Source: Xenophilus azovorans DSM 13620
GTDB lineage: Bacteria > Pseudomonadota > Gammaproteobacteria > Burkholderiales > Burkholderiaceae_C
Assembly: GCF_000745855.1 (NCBI RefSeq)
Contig: NZ_JQKD01000005.1
Span: 242,955 to 306,954 of the forward strand
Direction: 5' to 3'
DNA length: 64,000 bases
Both the position numbers and the translations under genes were made by a program. The notes beneath the pieces are model-generated. The model did no database searches and had not been told where the DNA came from. It was given only the letters and a program-made list of their open reading frames with translations. Below are positions 55,821 to 63,697 of this stretch, in pieces (the first letter of the stretch is position 1; each line of letters opens with the position of its first letter).

Positions 55821-56993
55821 TTGATTAAGACGACCATGAAAATGGCAATGGCCATCCTCGGTGCGGTGGCAATGGGTCACGCCAGTGCAGATGTGAAGAT
55901 TGGATTCCTGGCCACATTATCTGGCCCCTCGGCTGAAAATGGCATCGACCAGCTGGACGGGTTCAATCTGGCGGTTGAGCAACTGGGAGGCTTGTTAGGG
56001 GGGGAAAAGGTAATCGTAGTAAAGGAAGACGATCAGCTAAAACCTGAAATCGCTATTGCTTCCGTCACCAAGCTGCTGGATCGTGACAAAGTGGATGTGG
56101 TCACCGGCCTGACATTTGCCAATATCTTCATGGCTTTGCAAGGAAAGATCGGCGCCACGGATGTGCCATTTATCGGATCGGTTGCCGGACCTTCTCCAAC
56201 CGCTGGCGCGCAGTGCAAGCCGAATCTCTTCGTGACTTCCTGGCAAAGCGACGGCCCTGCCGAAGCAATGGGCAAGTACATGGAAGACAAGGGGCTAAAA
56301 CGCATCTCGACGTTTACGCCAAACTTCGTGGGAGGTAAGGACAAGATTGCCGGTCTCAAGCGCTTTTATAAAGGACAGATCTCCGACGAGATGTACACCC
56401 CATTGAACCAGTTGGACTTCTCGGCTGAGTTGACTCAGGTCAGCGCAAACAAGCCTGACGCCATTTTCGCGTTCTATGTCGGTGGGCTTGCGCCCAGCTT
56501 TGTGCGGCAGTACCAGCAAATGGGGTTGCTTGGAAAGGTGCCACTCTACACAACGAACACCTTGGAAGGCGCGGCGATCGATGTTATGGGTTCTGCTGCG
56601 AACGGCCTTCTGGTGGCCGACGCCTGGACGCCTGGCATGAACAACCCGCAGTCGAAGCAGTTCGTCGCCGCATACGAGAAAAAATACGGTCGCATGCCGT
56701 CATCCTTTGCGGCGTACAGCTATGACACGGGAATGCTTCTGGACGCAGCGATTCGCTCTGCCAATGGCAAGGTTGACAACCGCAAGGCGTTTGCCAAGGC
56801 CATTGCGACGGCGCAGTTCAAGTCAGTTCGCGGTGATTTCCGGTTTGGCAAGAACAACTACCCCGTGCAGGATTACCACGTCTTTCAGATTTGGAAAGAA
56901 GGTAATAGGCAGCGCACGGAGTTCAAGTTGGTGGCGGAGGGGATACTCAAGGGCCACGCAGATGCATTTGCGCCTCAGTGCCCCTTGAAGTAG
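55821..56993 (+). CDS. LivJ-like ABC transporter substrate-binding protein
   Basis: A 390-residue periplasmic receptor of the branched-chain amino acid/aromatic acid class. After a short signal peptide (cleavage about GHASA) come VKIGFLATLSGPSAENG, TGLTFANIFMAL and LYTTNTLEGAAI-like segments. The start is TTG 55821, set by AGGAGA 6 nt upstream; ATG 55836 is the alternative. Remnants of the cognate ATPase and permease genes follow directly, so the transporter is no longer complete. Confidence 0.85.
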   Translation: MIKTTMKMAMAILGAVAMGHASADVKIGFLATLSGPSAENGIDQLDGFNLAVEQLGGLLGGEKVIVVKEDDQLKPEIAIASVTKLLDRDKVDVVTGLTFANIFMALQGKIGATDVPFIGSVAGPSPTAGAQCKPNLFVTSWQSDGPAEAMGKYMEDKGLKRISTFTPNFVGGKDKIAGLKRFYKGQISDEMYTPLNQLDFSAELTQVSANKPDAIFAFYVGGLAPSFVRQYQQMGLLGKVPLYTTNTLEGAAIDVMGSAANGLLVADAWTPGMNNPQSKQFVAAYEKKYGRMPSSFAAYSYDTGMLLDAAIRSANGKVDNRKAFAKAIATAQFKSVRGDFRFGKNNYPVQDYHVFQIWKEGNRQRTEFKLVAEGILKGHADAFAPQCPLK

Positions 56994-57412
56994 TCCTTGT
57001 TGACCATCAGCGGCGTGAGCGACTTCTTCGGGTTGAGTTTGTCTGGGTTGGTGCGGGTCTACTACGTCGTGTCGCCTTCGCTCGTTGGGCTCAACCTGGC
57101 GGTTGGCAACATGCGGCAGTCGTTCTTCGAAATGGCCATGCACGGAGCTTGGCTGGTCGCCTCGATTGACTTGGTATTGCACCCACCAGATTGTGGCCTA
57201 TGCGCTGCCTGCCATGGTCTGTGGGCCGGCGGGTCTGCTGTTCGCTAGCCTCAATCCATACGCCTCACCCAGAAGTATGGCCTGGATGATGTCAGATGAG
57301 TTGATTGTGATGGTTATACAGGGTGGCAGCGGCACCAATGGCGCGGGTAGGGCGACGCTGAGCAGTCAGCATTCGGGCGAGCTACGCGCTCGGACGCTTC
57401 GTACTGTTTGAG
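56994..57412 (+). pseudogene. decayed LivG/LivM-type transporter gene remnants
   Basis: Directly after the LivJ-like gene, LLTISGVSDFFG resembles the start of a LivG ATPase, and after frameshifts LFASLNPYASPRSMAWMMSD and ELIVMVIQGGSGTNGAG match the C-terminal part of a LivM permease. The stretch between is short and unrecognisable, so most of two or more transporter genes was deleted. The LivM part is the firmer call. Confidence 0.45.
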
Positions 57413-57528
57413 AGGCAGGACTCAGAGGCTCGGCGCGCACTAAAAAGCGCAACTTCTTGGGTGCAGATTGCTTTCGCGCGCCGCAGGTTAACGGGATTCG
57501 ACTGGGCTATATCCGCATCTACGCAGCC

Positions 57529-58425
57529 ATGGACTTCAGACTACTACGCTACTTCGTTGCTGTCGCGGAGGAATTGCATCTTGGACGCGCGGCCGAGCGC
57601 TTGGGCATCGAGCAGTCGCCCGTGTCACGTGCCATGCGCGATCTTGAGGGTTCGTTGGGTGTGCAGTTGTTCGATCGCAGCACCCGCCAGACGCGGCTGA
57701 CTTGGGCCGGCCAAGTATTCCTGGGCGAATGCCGCCGCGTGCTGGCGACAGTGGAGCAGGCAGTCAAGAGCGCGAAAGCAGCGGCGCAGGGCTACCAAGG
57801 GTATCTACGCATCGGCATCTGTGACAGCCTAGCGCAGCCGCGTATCGCATCTTTGCTCGCGCGCAGCCGCGAGGACGAGCCTGAGCTGGAGATTCGCGTC
57901 TTCGAGATGCCCTTCGCACAACAGCTCAAGGGCTTGCACAACGACCTGTTGGACATCGGCTTTGCGCTCTCGAATGCGGTCAACGACGGGCTGCTCGCCG
58001 AAGCGGTGTGGACTGATCCCTTGTCGGTGATCGTGCCGGCGCGCCACCCGTTGCTGGCCCATGGCCACGTCAAGCTGGACGATGCGCTTAAGTTCCCGCT
58101 GGTGCTGTGTCATCCTGAAGCGGCCTCCGGCTGTTACCATCAGATCCAGTCCGCGCTCGAAGGCGCGTCCGTCGCGCTCAAGGTGGTCGACCACGTGACC
58201 AGTTTGGGTGTGATGCTGACCTTGGTCGGAGCGGGCTATGGCATCGGCTTCGCCATCGCCTCGCAGGTGCAGGCATTGCAGCGGGCGGACATCGCTGTCC
58301 GCCCGCTGGTTGGCGTGCCGCCCACACTAACCACCTACCTGCTGCGTCGGCAAGGCGACCCCACGGAGCCAGTGAAGCGCTTCATGGAGCGGATAGCAGC
58401 TATGGCTGCACGCACGGGGCCGTGA
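57529..58425 (+). CDS. LysR-family transcriptional regulator
   Basis: A 298-residue LysR regulator: MDFRLLRYFVAVAEELHLGR, the HTH AAERLGIEQSPVSRAMRDLE, and an effector domain of the BenM/CatR-like size. The start ATG 57529 is the standard LysR N-terminus. The wHTH with IEQSPVSRAMRDLE is common in LysR genes of integrative elements. Its target is not evident; it stands alone before the integration region. Confidence 0.85.
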   Translation: MDFRLLRYFVAVAEELHLGRAAERLGIEQSPVSRAMRDLEGSLGVQLFDRSTRQTRLTWAGQVFLGECRRVLATVEQAVKSAKAAAQGYQGYLRIGICDSLAQPRIASLLARSREDEPELEIRVFEMPFAQQLKGLHNDLLDIGFALSNAVNDGLLAEAVWTDPLSVIVPARHPLLAHGHVKLDDALKFPLVLCHPEAASGCYHQIQSALEGASVALKVVDHVTSLGVMLTLVGAGYGIGFAIASQVQALQRADIAVRPLVGVPPTLTTYLLRRQGDPTEPVKRFMERIAAMAARTGP

Positions 58426-58529
58426 GTTGTTGTAGGTGGCCTTGGGCGTTAGCTGGGCAGGTCCTCTCTCTGCTTTGGAGGGATGGGGTAAGCAGACATT
58501 GGTGGCGCTTCTTGGTTTGGTGTAGAATC

Positions 58530-58728
58530 AAAGACTTGGCACCGGTGGCCAACCTTTTTGAAGTAGTACATAATTTAGTACATCGACGGCGCCGGACAAG
58601 AAAAAAGTCCAGTGTTGTCAAGGAGTTAGAGCGGGGATTCAGGTCTCTTTTCCCGCTCCAATTTATGATCTACAGACTTCCACTGACGTCTGTAAGTCAT
58701 TGAAAAGAGGAGCTTCGGCTCCTTTTTT
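58530..58728 (+). ncRNA. candidate small structured RNA ending in a strong terminator
   Basis: A promoter-like TTGGTG-N18-TAGAAT lies just upstream. The stretch contains hairpins GAGCGGG/CCCGCTC (58629-58658) and CAGAC/GTCTG (about 58673-58692) and ends in a terminator. There is no ORF. Integrases often use 3' ends of small RNA genes as attachment sites. The family is unknown and the call is tentative. Confidence 0.3.
58708..58728 (+). terminator. intrinsic terminator
   Basis: AGGAGC-TTCG-GCTCCT with a UUCG-type tetraloop is followed by six T residues; an A-run upstream makes it work in both directions. It ends within the octamer TTTTTCAT. Confidence 0.85.
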
Positions 58729-58860
58729 CATTCCAGCGAAAGCCACGGAAGTCCACTGACAGCCACCATTTTTGAGGCCAAAAACAAGGCCAAAGAATGC
58801 GGGTCGTGCCGGTTCCGGGTTGTTGCTGGGGTTGGATCGGGATGACAAGCAGCATCGGGC

Positions 58861-58877
58861 CTAAGTCCAAGACTTAG
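58861..58877 (+). promoter_or_regulatory. hairpin/operator overlapping the integrase ribosome site
   Basis: CTAAGTC-CAA-GACTTAG is a perfect 7-bp inverted repeat. Its 3' arm runs into TTAGGAG, the ribosome site of the integrase gene, so the folded RNA would hide the site; as DNA it could be an operator. Either would limit integrase production. Confidence 0.5.
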
Positions 58878-58887
58878 GAGCTTGATG

Positions 58888-60831
58888 ATGACACTCTCTG
58901 ATCTGACCGTGCGGCAAGCCAAGGCCGCCGAGAAAACCTACAGCATCCCCGACACCGATGGCCTCGGCCTGGTGGTCGCCCGCACCGGCGGCAAGTCGTG
59001 GCATTTGCGCTATTACTGGCTCGGCAAGCAAAAGCGCATCTCCCTGGGGAACTACCCCGAGATCGGTTTGCGCGAAGCGCGCACCTTGCGCGACGAAGCC
59101 CGGGCGCTTCTGGCAAAGGGCGTCAACCCCCATACCGATCGGAAACAGAAGCGACACGCGGTCAAGCTTGCGGCCGACTACACCTTCAAGGCCGTCTTCG
59201 ATGCGTGGGTCGAGCATCGCCGCAAGGAAATCAAGGAGGGCAGGAACAGCACGCTGTCGCAGATCCTGCGGATCTTCAACAAGGACGTGCTGCCTAGCCT
59301 CAAGCAGATGTCGATCTACGACATTCGCCGGCCCCAACTCCTGGGCGTCCTGGCGAGGATCGAGGAGCGCAAGGCGTTCACCACTGCCGAGAAGGTCCGC
59401 ACCTGGCTGGGGCAGTTGTTCCGCTATGCCCTCGTCATCGTGGAGGGGCTGGAAGCCAATCCGGCCTCCGACCTGGACGTGGTGGCCGAGCCCAAGCCCC
59501 CGGTGAACCACAACCCCTACCTGCATCTTCCGGAGCTTCCCGAGTTCCTGCACAAGCTCAGGCTCTACAACCCTCGTGGTTGGCAGACCCAACTCGGCAT
59601 CCGGCTGCTGTTCCTGACCGGCGTGCGTACCGGCGAGCTGCGGCTGGCGACCCCGGACCAGTTCGATCTCGACCGTGGCCTGTGGATCATCCCGCCGCAG
59701 ATCGTCAAGCAACTCCAGGACGAGATGCGCAAGGCCGGCAAGCGCCCGCAGGACGTTCCGCCCTACATCGTGCCGTTGTCCGTGCAGGCCATCGAGATCG
59801 TGCGCTACCTGTTGGGTGTGATGAGGCCGGCTCAGGTCCATCTGCTCACGCACCGCAGCGAACTCAAGAAGCGCATCAGCGAGAACACCCTCAACGCGGC
59901 CTTGAAACGAATGGGCTACAAGGATCAACTGACCGGTCACGGCATCCGCGGAACCATCTCGACGGCGCTCAACGAGATCGGCTATCCCAAGATTTGGGTG
60001 GACGCGCAGCTTTCGCACTCGGACCCGAACAAGGTGAGTTCGGCCTACAACCACGCCAAGTATGTTGAGCCGCGCCGCCGGATGATGCAGGACTGGGCGG
60101 ATCGTCTCGATCTGCTCGAACAGGGCCAAGTGGAAGCGGCCAGCGCGCATCTGACGATGCGTATCGACGGGGTGCCGGCGATGGCGGAAACTGAGGACGT
60201 GGTGGACGCGGTCCCCATGGTGGCCGAGCCCGCTTCCCCTGGCGTCCCGCCGATGGTGGCCACGCCCATCGTCGTGACCCCGAACAGTGGCGAGATCACG
60301 TTCCAGCGGCTGTCGCAGGTGCCGCCACCGCCGACGCATGCTCCGGAGCCGGAAGTCTCCGCAATCCAGCGGGAGCGCGAGGAAATGCTGGCCATGTACG
60401 AGTCGCCGAACAATCTGCCGGTGCCGCTGTTCGGCAAGCTGGCCGGAAAGTCCAAGGACCAGATCAACCGGGAGCTGAAAGCCGGCAAGCTACTGTCCAT
60501 CAGCCTGGGCAATCGGGGGCAGCGGGTTCCCGACTGGCAACTGGTGCCGCTCAAGCACAAGCTGGCTCAGGTGCTCATGAATCAATGTCCGCGGGCGGAC
60601 TCGTGGGATCTGTATCGCATGCTCACCCGGCCACATCCGGACCTGGGTGATCGTGCCGCCATCGACATCGTGACGCCAAGCAATCTGGGCATGGTCGTCC
60701 GGGTCATCGCGGCCACCCACCAGCAGACAGGTGCGTCTGAGGCTGGCTTGCCGCCGAGGCTCATCCCCGAGGACGTCCAGCAGAGCGTTCGTCGGCTGGT
60801 GGACAGCGCTGCGATGCTTGAGACGGCGTAA
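58888..60831 (+). CDS. tyrosine-type site-specific integrase with a C-terminal extension
   Basis: A 647-residue P4-type integrase of a genomic island. The N-terminal arm-binding domain (LTVRQAKAAEKTYSIPDTDG, DUF4102-like) is followed by a core-binding part and the catalytic domain with Arg in FLTGVRTGEL, His-x2-Arg in GHGIRGTIS, His in LSHSDP and Tyr in SAYNHAKYVE. About 240 further residues after position 400 are not part of common integrases of some 400 residues; they include a proline-rich linker and an unrecognised domain (PRADSWDLYRMLTRPHPDLG). ATG 58888 has AGGAG 7 nt upstream. Confidence 0.9.
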   Translation: MTLSDLTVRQAKAAEKTYSIPDTDGLGLVVARTGGKSWHLRYYWLGKQKRISLGNYPEIGLREARTLRDEARALLAKGVNPHTDRKQKRHAVKLAADYTFKAVFDAWVEHRRKEIKEGRNSTLSQILRIFNKDVLPSLKQMSIYDIRRPQLLGVLARIEERKAFTTAEKVRTWLGQLFRYALVIVEGLEANPASDLDVVAEPKPPVNHNPYLHLPELPEFLHKLRLYNPRGWQTQLGIRLLFLTGVRTGELRLATPDQFDLDRGLWIIPPQIVKQLQDEMRKAGKRPQDVPPYIVPLSVQAIEIVRYLLGVMRPAQVHLLTHRSELKKRISENTLNAALKRMGYKDQLTGHGIRGTISTALNEIGYPKIWVDAQLSHSDPNKVSSAYNHAKYVEPRRRMMQDWADRLDLLEQGQVEAASAHLTMRIDGVPAMAETEDVVDAVPMVAEPASPGVPPMVATPIVVTPNSGEITFQRLSQVPPPPTHAPEPEVSAIQREREEMLAMYESPNNLPVPLFGKLAGKSKDQINRELKAGKLLSISLGNRGQRVPDWQLVPLKHKLAQVLMNQCPRADSWDLYRMLTRPHPDLGDRAAIDIVTPSNLGMVVRVIAATHQQTGASEAGLPPRLIPEDVQQSVRRLVDSAAMLETA

Positions 60832-60894
60832 TCCGAGGTTCGACGGTACCGTGGCCAGCGGCACCATTCCTGTCGCTGACCACTGCATTTCGCC

Positions 60895-61487
60895 TTATTG
60901 CAACGATGTGCCCGAGCGCACCACGACGGCGTACAGATCGGCAATCGTCGCCAACGCGCCCTCATGCAGCACCTCGGCCGACACATTCACCACGCCCCTT
61001 CGGATGGGCCGCGTCGCGCATGCATCGGCCACCACGGTGGGCTGGTTGCCGCGTAGAAACGCACCCTCGGCGGTGAACGTCACGCACATGTGAGTCATTA
61101 ATCCCATGACGATGACCTGTTTGTTACCGGCCGCCTCAACGCGCTCGCCCAAATCGGTGCCGACGAATGCATTGGGCGCCGTCTTGACGACCACGGGCTC
61201 GTTGGACAGCGGCGCGACGGCGGGATGAATCTGCCGATCTTGGCGGCGAGGTCGTAGGGCGAGCCCTCTCCACCATCGTGAACGACATGGATGCTGTTGG
61301 TGCCGGCGGCGCGCGCCCGGGTCAACAGTTCAGATGCCGAAGCCAGCGCCGGCTGCCAGCCGGCCAGTTCCATGACGCCGCGCGTGTAGGTGTTCTGGTA
61401 GTCCACGAGGATCAAGGTGGCACCGTCTAACGTGGCCGGTGTGGGGTCCAGTCCGTTGAGCTGGCGCAGCGTGGTCGAGGAGTTCAT
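60895..61487 (-). pseudogene. isochorismatase-family hydrolase with a frameshift
   Basis: Two overlapping frames together form one complete isochorismatase-like protein: ATLILVDYQNTYTRGVMELA (catalytic Asp) and HVVHDGGEGSPYDLAAKIG in the first, then VVVKTAPNAFVGTDLGE (Lys) and MGLMTHMCVTF (catalytic Cys) in the second. One missing base near 61231, after AAKIG, breaks it; a single error or deletion accounts for the whole defect. It is divergent from the AraC-type regulator, a common arrangement for this pair. Confidence 0.8.
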
Positions 61488-61571
61488 GGTTGTACTTCCT
61501 TGAATGGGAAATGGAGGATCCGGCCATCAGAAATGACCGCCTCGTCATGCTAGAAGCGCAGCGGAATGTCG

Positions 61572-61605
61572 GCAATGTCATCTAACATGTAGATTCAGAC
61601 ATTGC
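61572..61605. promoter_or_regulatory. inverted repeat in the isochorismatase/AraC divergent promoter
   Basis: GCAATGTC (61572-61579) and GACATTGC (61598-61605) are perfect 8-bp arms, with a further AATGTC at 61565. They lie in the 148-bp gap between divergent genes and are a likely site for the AraC-type regulator. Confidence 0.45.
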
Positions 61606-61634
61606 GGTGCGCGGGCACCCACGGAGCTTGCAGC

Positions 61635-62624
61635 ATGGCAAACATCAAGCGCCTCATCGTCATGGTGCTGTTCGAGCACGTCTATCTGCTGGACGTGACC
61701 GGTCCGGCCGAGGTGTTCTCACTTCTTCAGCGCGAGATGGACGAGCCGACGGGCTACGAGGTGGTGTTGGCGGCTGCGACGCTTGCGCCCGTCATGACTT
61801 CGGCCGGTGTGCGTGTACTGCCCGATACGACATTCGCCGACCTCGCCCCCCGTAGGATCGACACCCTCGTGGTGCCGGGCGCGGTCGAGGTCGATGCGCA
61901 GCGACGCGTGCGCGCCGTCGTAGCGCCTTCGGTGGTGGTATCTGTGAGGGCGCTTGCAGGCCATACCCGACGCCTCGCGTCCGTGTGCGTGGGCGCGCAT
62001 GTCCTGGCTGCGGCAGGCCTGCTCGAAGGCCGTCGTGTCACCACACATTGGTCCACCGCGCAACAACTCGCTGACGAGCACCCGGAGGTCAAGGTGGATG
62101 CCGACCCGATCTTCATCCGCGACCGTGATGTCTGGACCGGCGCCGGCCTGACCGCCTGTCTGGACCTGGCGTTGGCTTTGGTCGCCGATGACTTCGGCGA
62201 GCGGTTGGCGCTGCGCGTGGCGCGCCAACTGGTGATGTTCCTAAAGCGCCCGAGTGGGCAAAGCCAATTCAGTGCCTCGCTGGAACCGGCGTCCAAGACC
62301 CGGCGCATGGATGCGCTGCGCCACTACATCATGCGCTGCATCGGTAAGCCCATGAGCATCGCGGAACTGGCCGAACAGGCACATGTAAGCGATCGGCAAC
62401 TGACCCGCATCTTCAAGACGGAATTGAACATGACGCCGGCCGCTTACATTGAATCGGTGCGCGTGGAGATGGCGCGCAATCGGTTGGAAACCACCGACGA
62501 ACCGCTTGAACGGATTGCCACAACCTGCGGCTTCAATACCACTGACGCGCTCAACCGCGCATTCCGCAGGACCCTGGGCACCACGCCGGCCGAGTACCGC
62601 AGCCGGTTCAGGACAGTGTGCTGA
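61635..62624 (+). CDS. GlxA-family AraC-type transcriptional regulator
   Basis: A 329-residue regulator with an N-terminal DJ-1/PfpI-like domain (IVMVLFEHVYLLDVTGPAEVF, and SVCVGAHVLAAAGLL with the nucleophile-elbow cysteine) and a C-terminal AraC double HTH (MSIAELAEQAHVSDRQLTRI, then RIATTCGFNTTDALNRAFRR). GlxA-type regulators usually control an adjacent hydrolase; here that gene, the isochorismatase, is frameshifted. ATG 61635 is chosen; there is no clear ribosome site. Confidence 0.88.
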   Translation: MANIKRLIVMVLFEHVYLLDVTGPAEVFSLLQREMDEPTGYEVVLAAATLAPVMTSAGVRVLPDTTFADLAPRRIDTLVVPGAVEVDAQRRVRAVVAPSVVVSVRALAGHTRRLASVCVGAHVLAAAGLLEGRRVTTHWSTAQQLADEHPEVKVDADPIFIRDRDVWTGAGLTACLDLALALVADDFGERLALRVARQLVMFLKRPSGQSQFSASLEPASKTRRMDALRHYIMRCIGKPMSIAELAEQAHVSDRQLTRIFKTELNMTPAAYIESVRVEMARNRLETTDEPLERIATTCGFNTTDALNRAFRRTLGTTPAEYRSRFRTVC

Positions 62625-62648
62625 TCGCGCCCGCCTCGCCTGTCACTA

Positions 62649-63284
62649 TCAGATCGTAACTGCAACCTGCAGCGCTCTGCGCTCGAACCGCTCGGTCGCC
62701 GGAGTGGCTTGTACGTAGGGCCGCTGGAGGTACGTCACGACCTCGTAGGGGCCGTCGGCGAGCGATCGCATACTGAGTCCCCATCCGTGAGCGCGCTCGA
62801 TGCGCGATTGCGTAGAGATTCCCACGCCATAGCCTGCGGCGACCTTGAGCGCCAGCATCTCGAAGGAAGCCACGTACTGCGTGCTCTGCTGCCTCACCGC
62901 AGGAAGTGAAGACAACCGCTGATCCAGCAAAGGGCAACTCTCTGCCTGCCAGCGGAAGACAGGGTGATCCAGCAAATCGGCGATCGCGAGCTTGGCGTGA
63001 TCCATCAAAGAGGATCGCAACGGCATAGCAACTGCCATGTGCTCGATCCACAAGGGTTGTGTATGGAGAGCCGAATCGGTCGCTCCTTGAAGCGACATCG
63101 CTGCGTCGTAATGGCCATCCTTCAGTCCCGCAAGAATCTCGTCACCTCTGACCTCAAGGAGCGCTATGGTGACCTCTGGCTCTTCGGCGCGTTGGAGCGC
63201 AAGCAGGTCCGAAAGCCTCGATGACGTTACGCCTGGCGCTATCGCAAGCCTGAGATGGGGAGGTTGGCTGATGACGGTGGGCAT
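62649..63284 (-). CDS. stand-alone LysR-type substrate-binding domain
   Basis: A 211-residue protein equal to the effector domain of a LysR regulator (LRLAIAPGVTSSRLSDLLAL, GHYDAAMSLQGATDSALH, VAAGYGVGISTQSRIE) with no HTH. The ORF starts with its own ATG and has no disrupted HTH-coding sequence upstream, so it is probably a naturally separate protein rather than a truncated one. It is divergent from an XRE-type HTH gene, and the two may work together in the island. Confidence 0.7.
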   Translation of the reverse strand: MPTVISQPPHLRLAIAPGVTSSRLSDLLALQRAEEPEVTIALLEVRGDEILAGLKDGHYDAAMSLQGATDSALHTQPLWIEHMAVAMPLRSSLMDHAKLAIADLLDHPVFRWQAESCPLLDQRLSSLPAVRQQSTQYVASFEMLALKVAAGYGVGISTQSRIERAHGWGLSMRSLADGPYEVVTYLQRPYVQATPATERFERRALQVAVTI

Positions 63285-63361
63285 GTGAGCCTATAAAAGC
63301 GAAAAAGCAGATCAGGTTCAGCCAACATGAATTAATAGAGTGAAGTTTAACGTCTATAACT

Positions 63362-63374
63362 TTAACGTGGTTAA
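63362..63374. promoter_or_regulatory. operator candidate before the XRE gene
   Basis: TTAAC-GTG-GTTAA is a perfect 5-bp-arm palindrome 30 bp before the XRE start codon; TTTAACGT also occurs 15 bp upstream (63346-63353). Such sites suit autoregulation by the XRE protein. Confidence 0.45.
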
Positions 63375-63403
63375 TTTTTGCGGATTATTCGACGCTTCTG
63401 CTG

Positions 63404-63697
63404 ATGCAGAAGCCCACTATTCAGCCAGGTCGTCCCGCTGGCACATCTACGTATGAGTCCGCTCCAGCAATGGCGTTTGGGCAGGCCGTACGCGCAGCGC
63501 GTGTCGCTCAAGCAATCGCTCAAGACGAGTTCGCAGCCCTGGCAGGCATTTCGCGCTCGCACATGGGCAAGATCGAGCGTGGCGAGCATGTACCCACGCT
63601 CCCCCTCATACTTAAAATTTCCATGGCGCTCAAGATCAGTGCGGCCGAATTGATCGCGGTGAACCGCCCCGGCTTTCGCGGAGGCTCCCTCGTTTGA
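63404..63697 (+). CDS. XRE-family HTH regulator with its 3' end replaced by IS sequence
   Basis: A 97-residue Cro/C1-type regulator: FGQAVRAARVAQAIAQDEFA, LAGISRSHMGKIERGEHVPT and LPLILKISMALKISAAELIA form the five-helix domain (about residues 24-84). The last 12 codons (NRPGFRGGSLV) come from the IS3-type left end starting at 63660, so a short native tail is lost but the DNA-binding domain is complete and may work. It faces the LysR-like domain gene. Confidence 0.8.
   Translation: MQKPTIQPGRPAGTSTYESAPAMAFGQAVRAARVAQAIAQDEFAALAGISRSHMGKIERGEHVPTLPLILKISMALKISAAELIAVNRPGFRGGSLV

Larger units (their letters stand above)
58426..58887. other. intergenic region before the integrase, probable attachment area
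   Basis: About 460 bp without a protein gene. It holds a candidate small RNA with a strong terminator (58530-58728), the octamer TTTTTCAT at 58724-58731, direct repeats TCCACTGAC (58679, 58752) and AGGCCAAA (58775, 58787) that could be integrase arm sites, and the hairpin at 58861-58877. No tRNA is recognisable. Confidence 0.45.

Noticed and set aside
58620..58665. Possible tRNA fragment at the integration region
   Set aside because: The GAGCGGG/CCCGCTC stem superficially recalls a tRNA arm, but there is no anticodon arm, T-loop consensus or CCA end.
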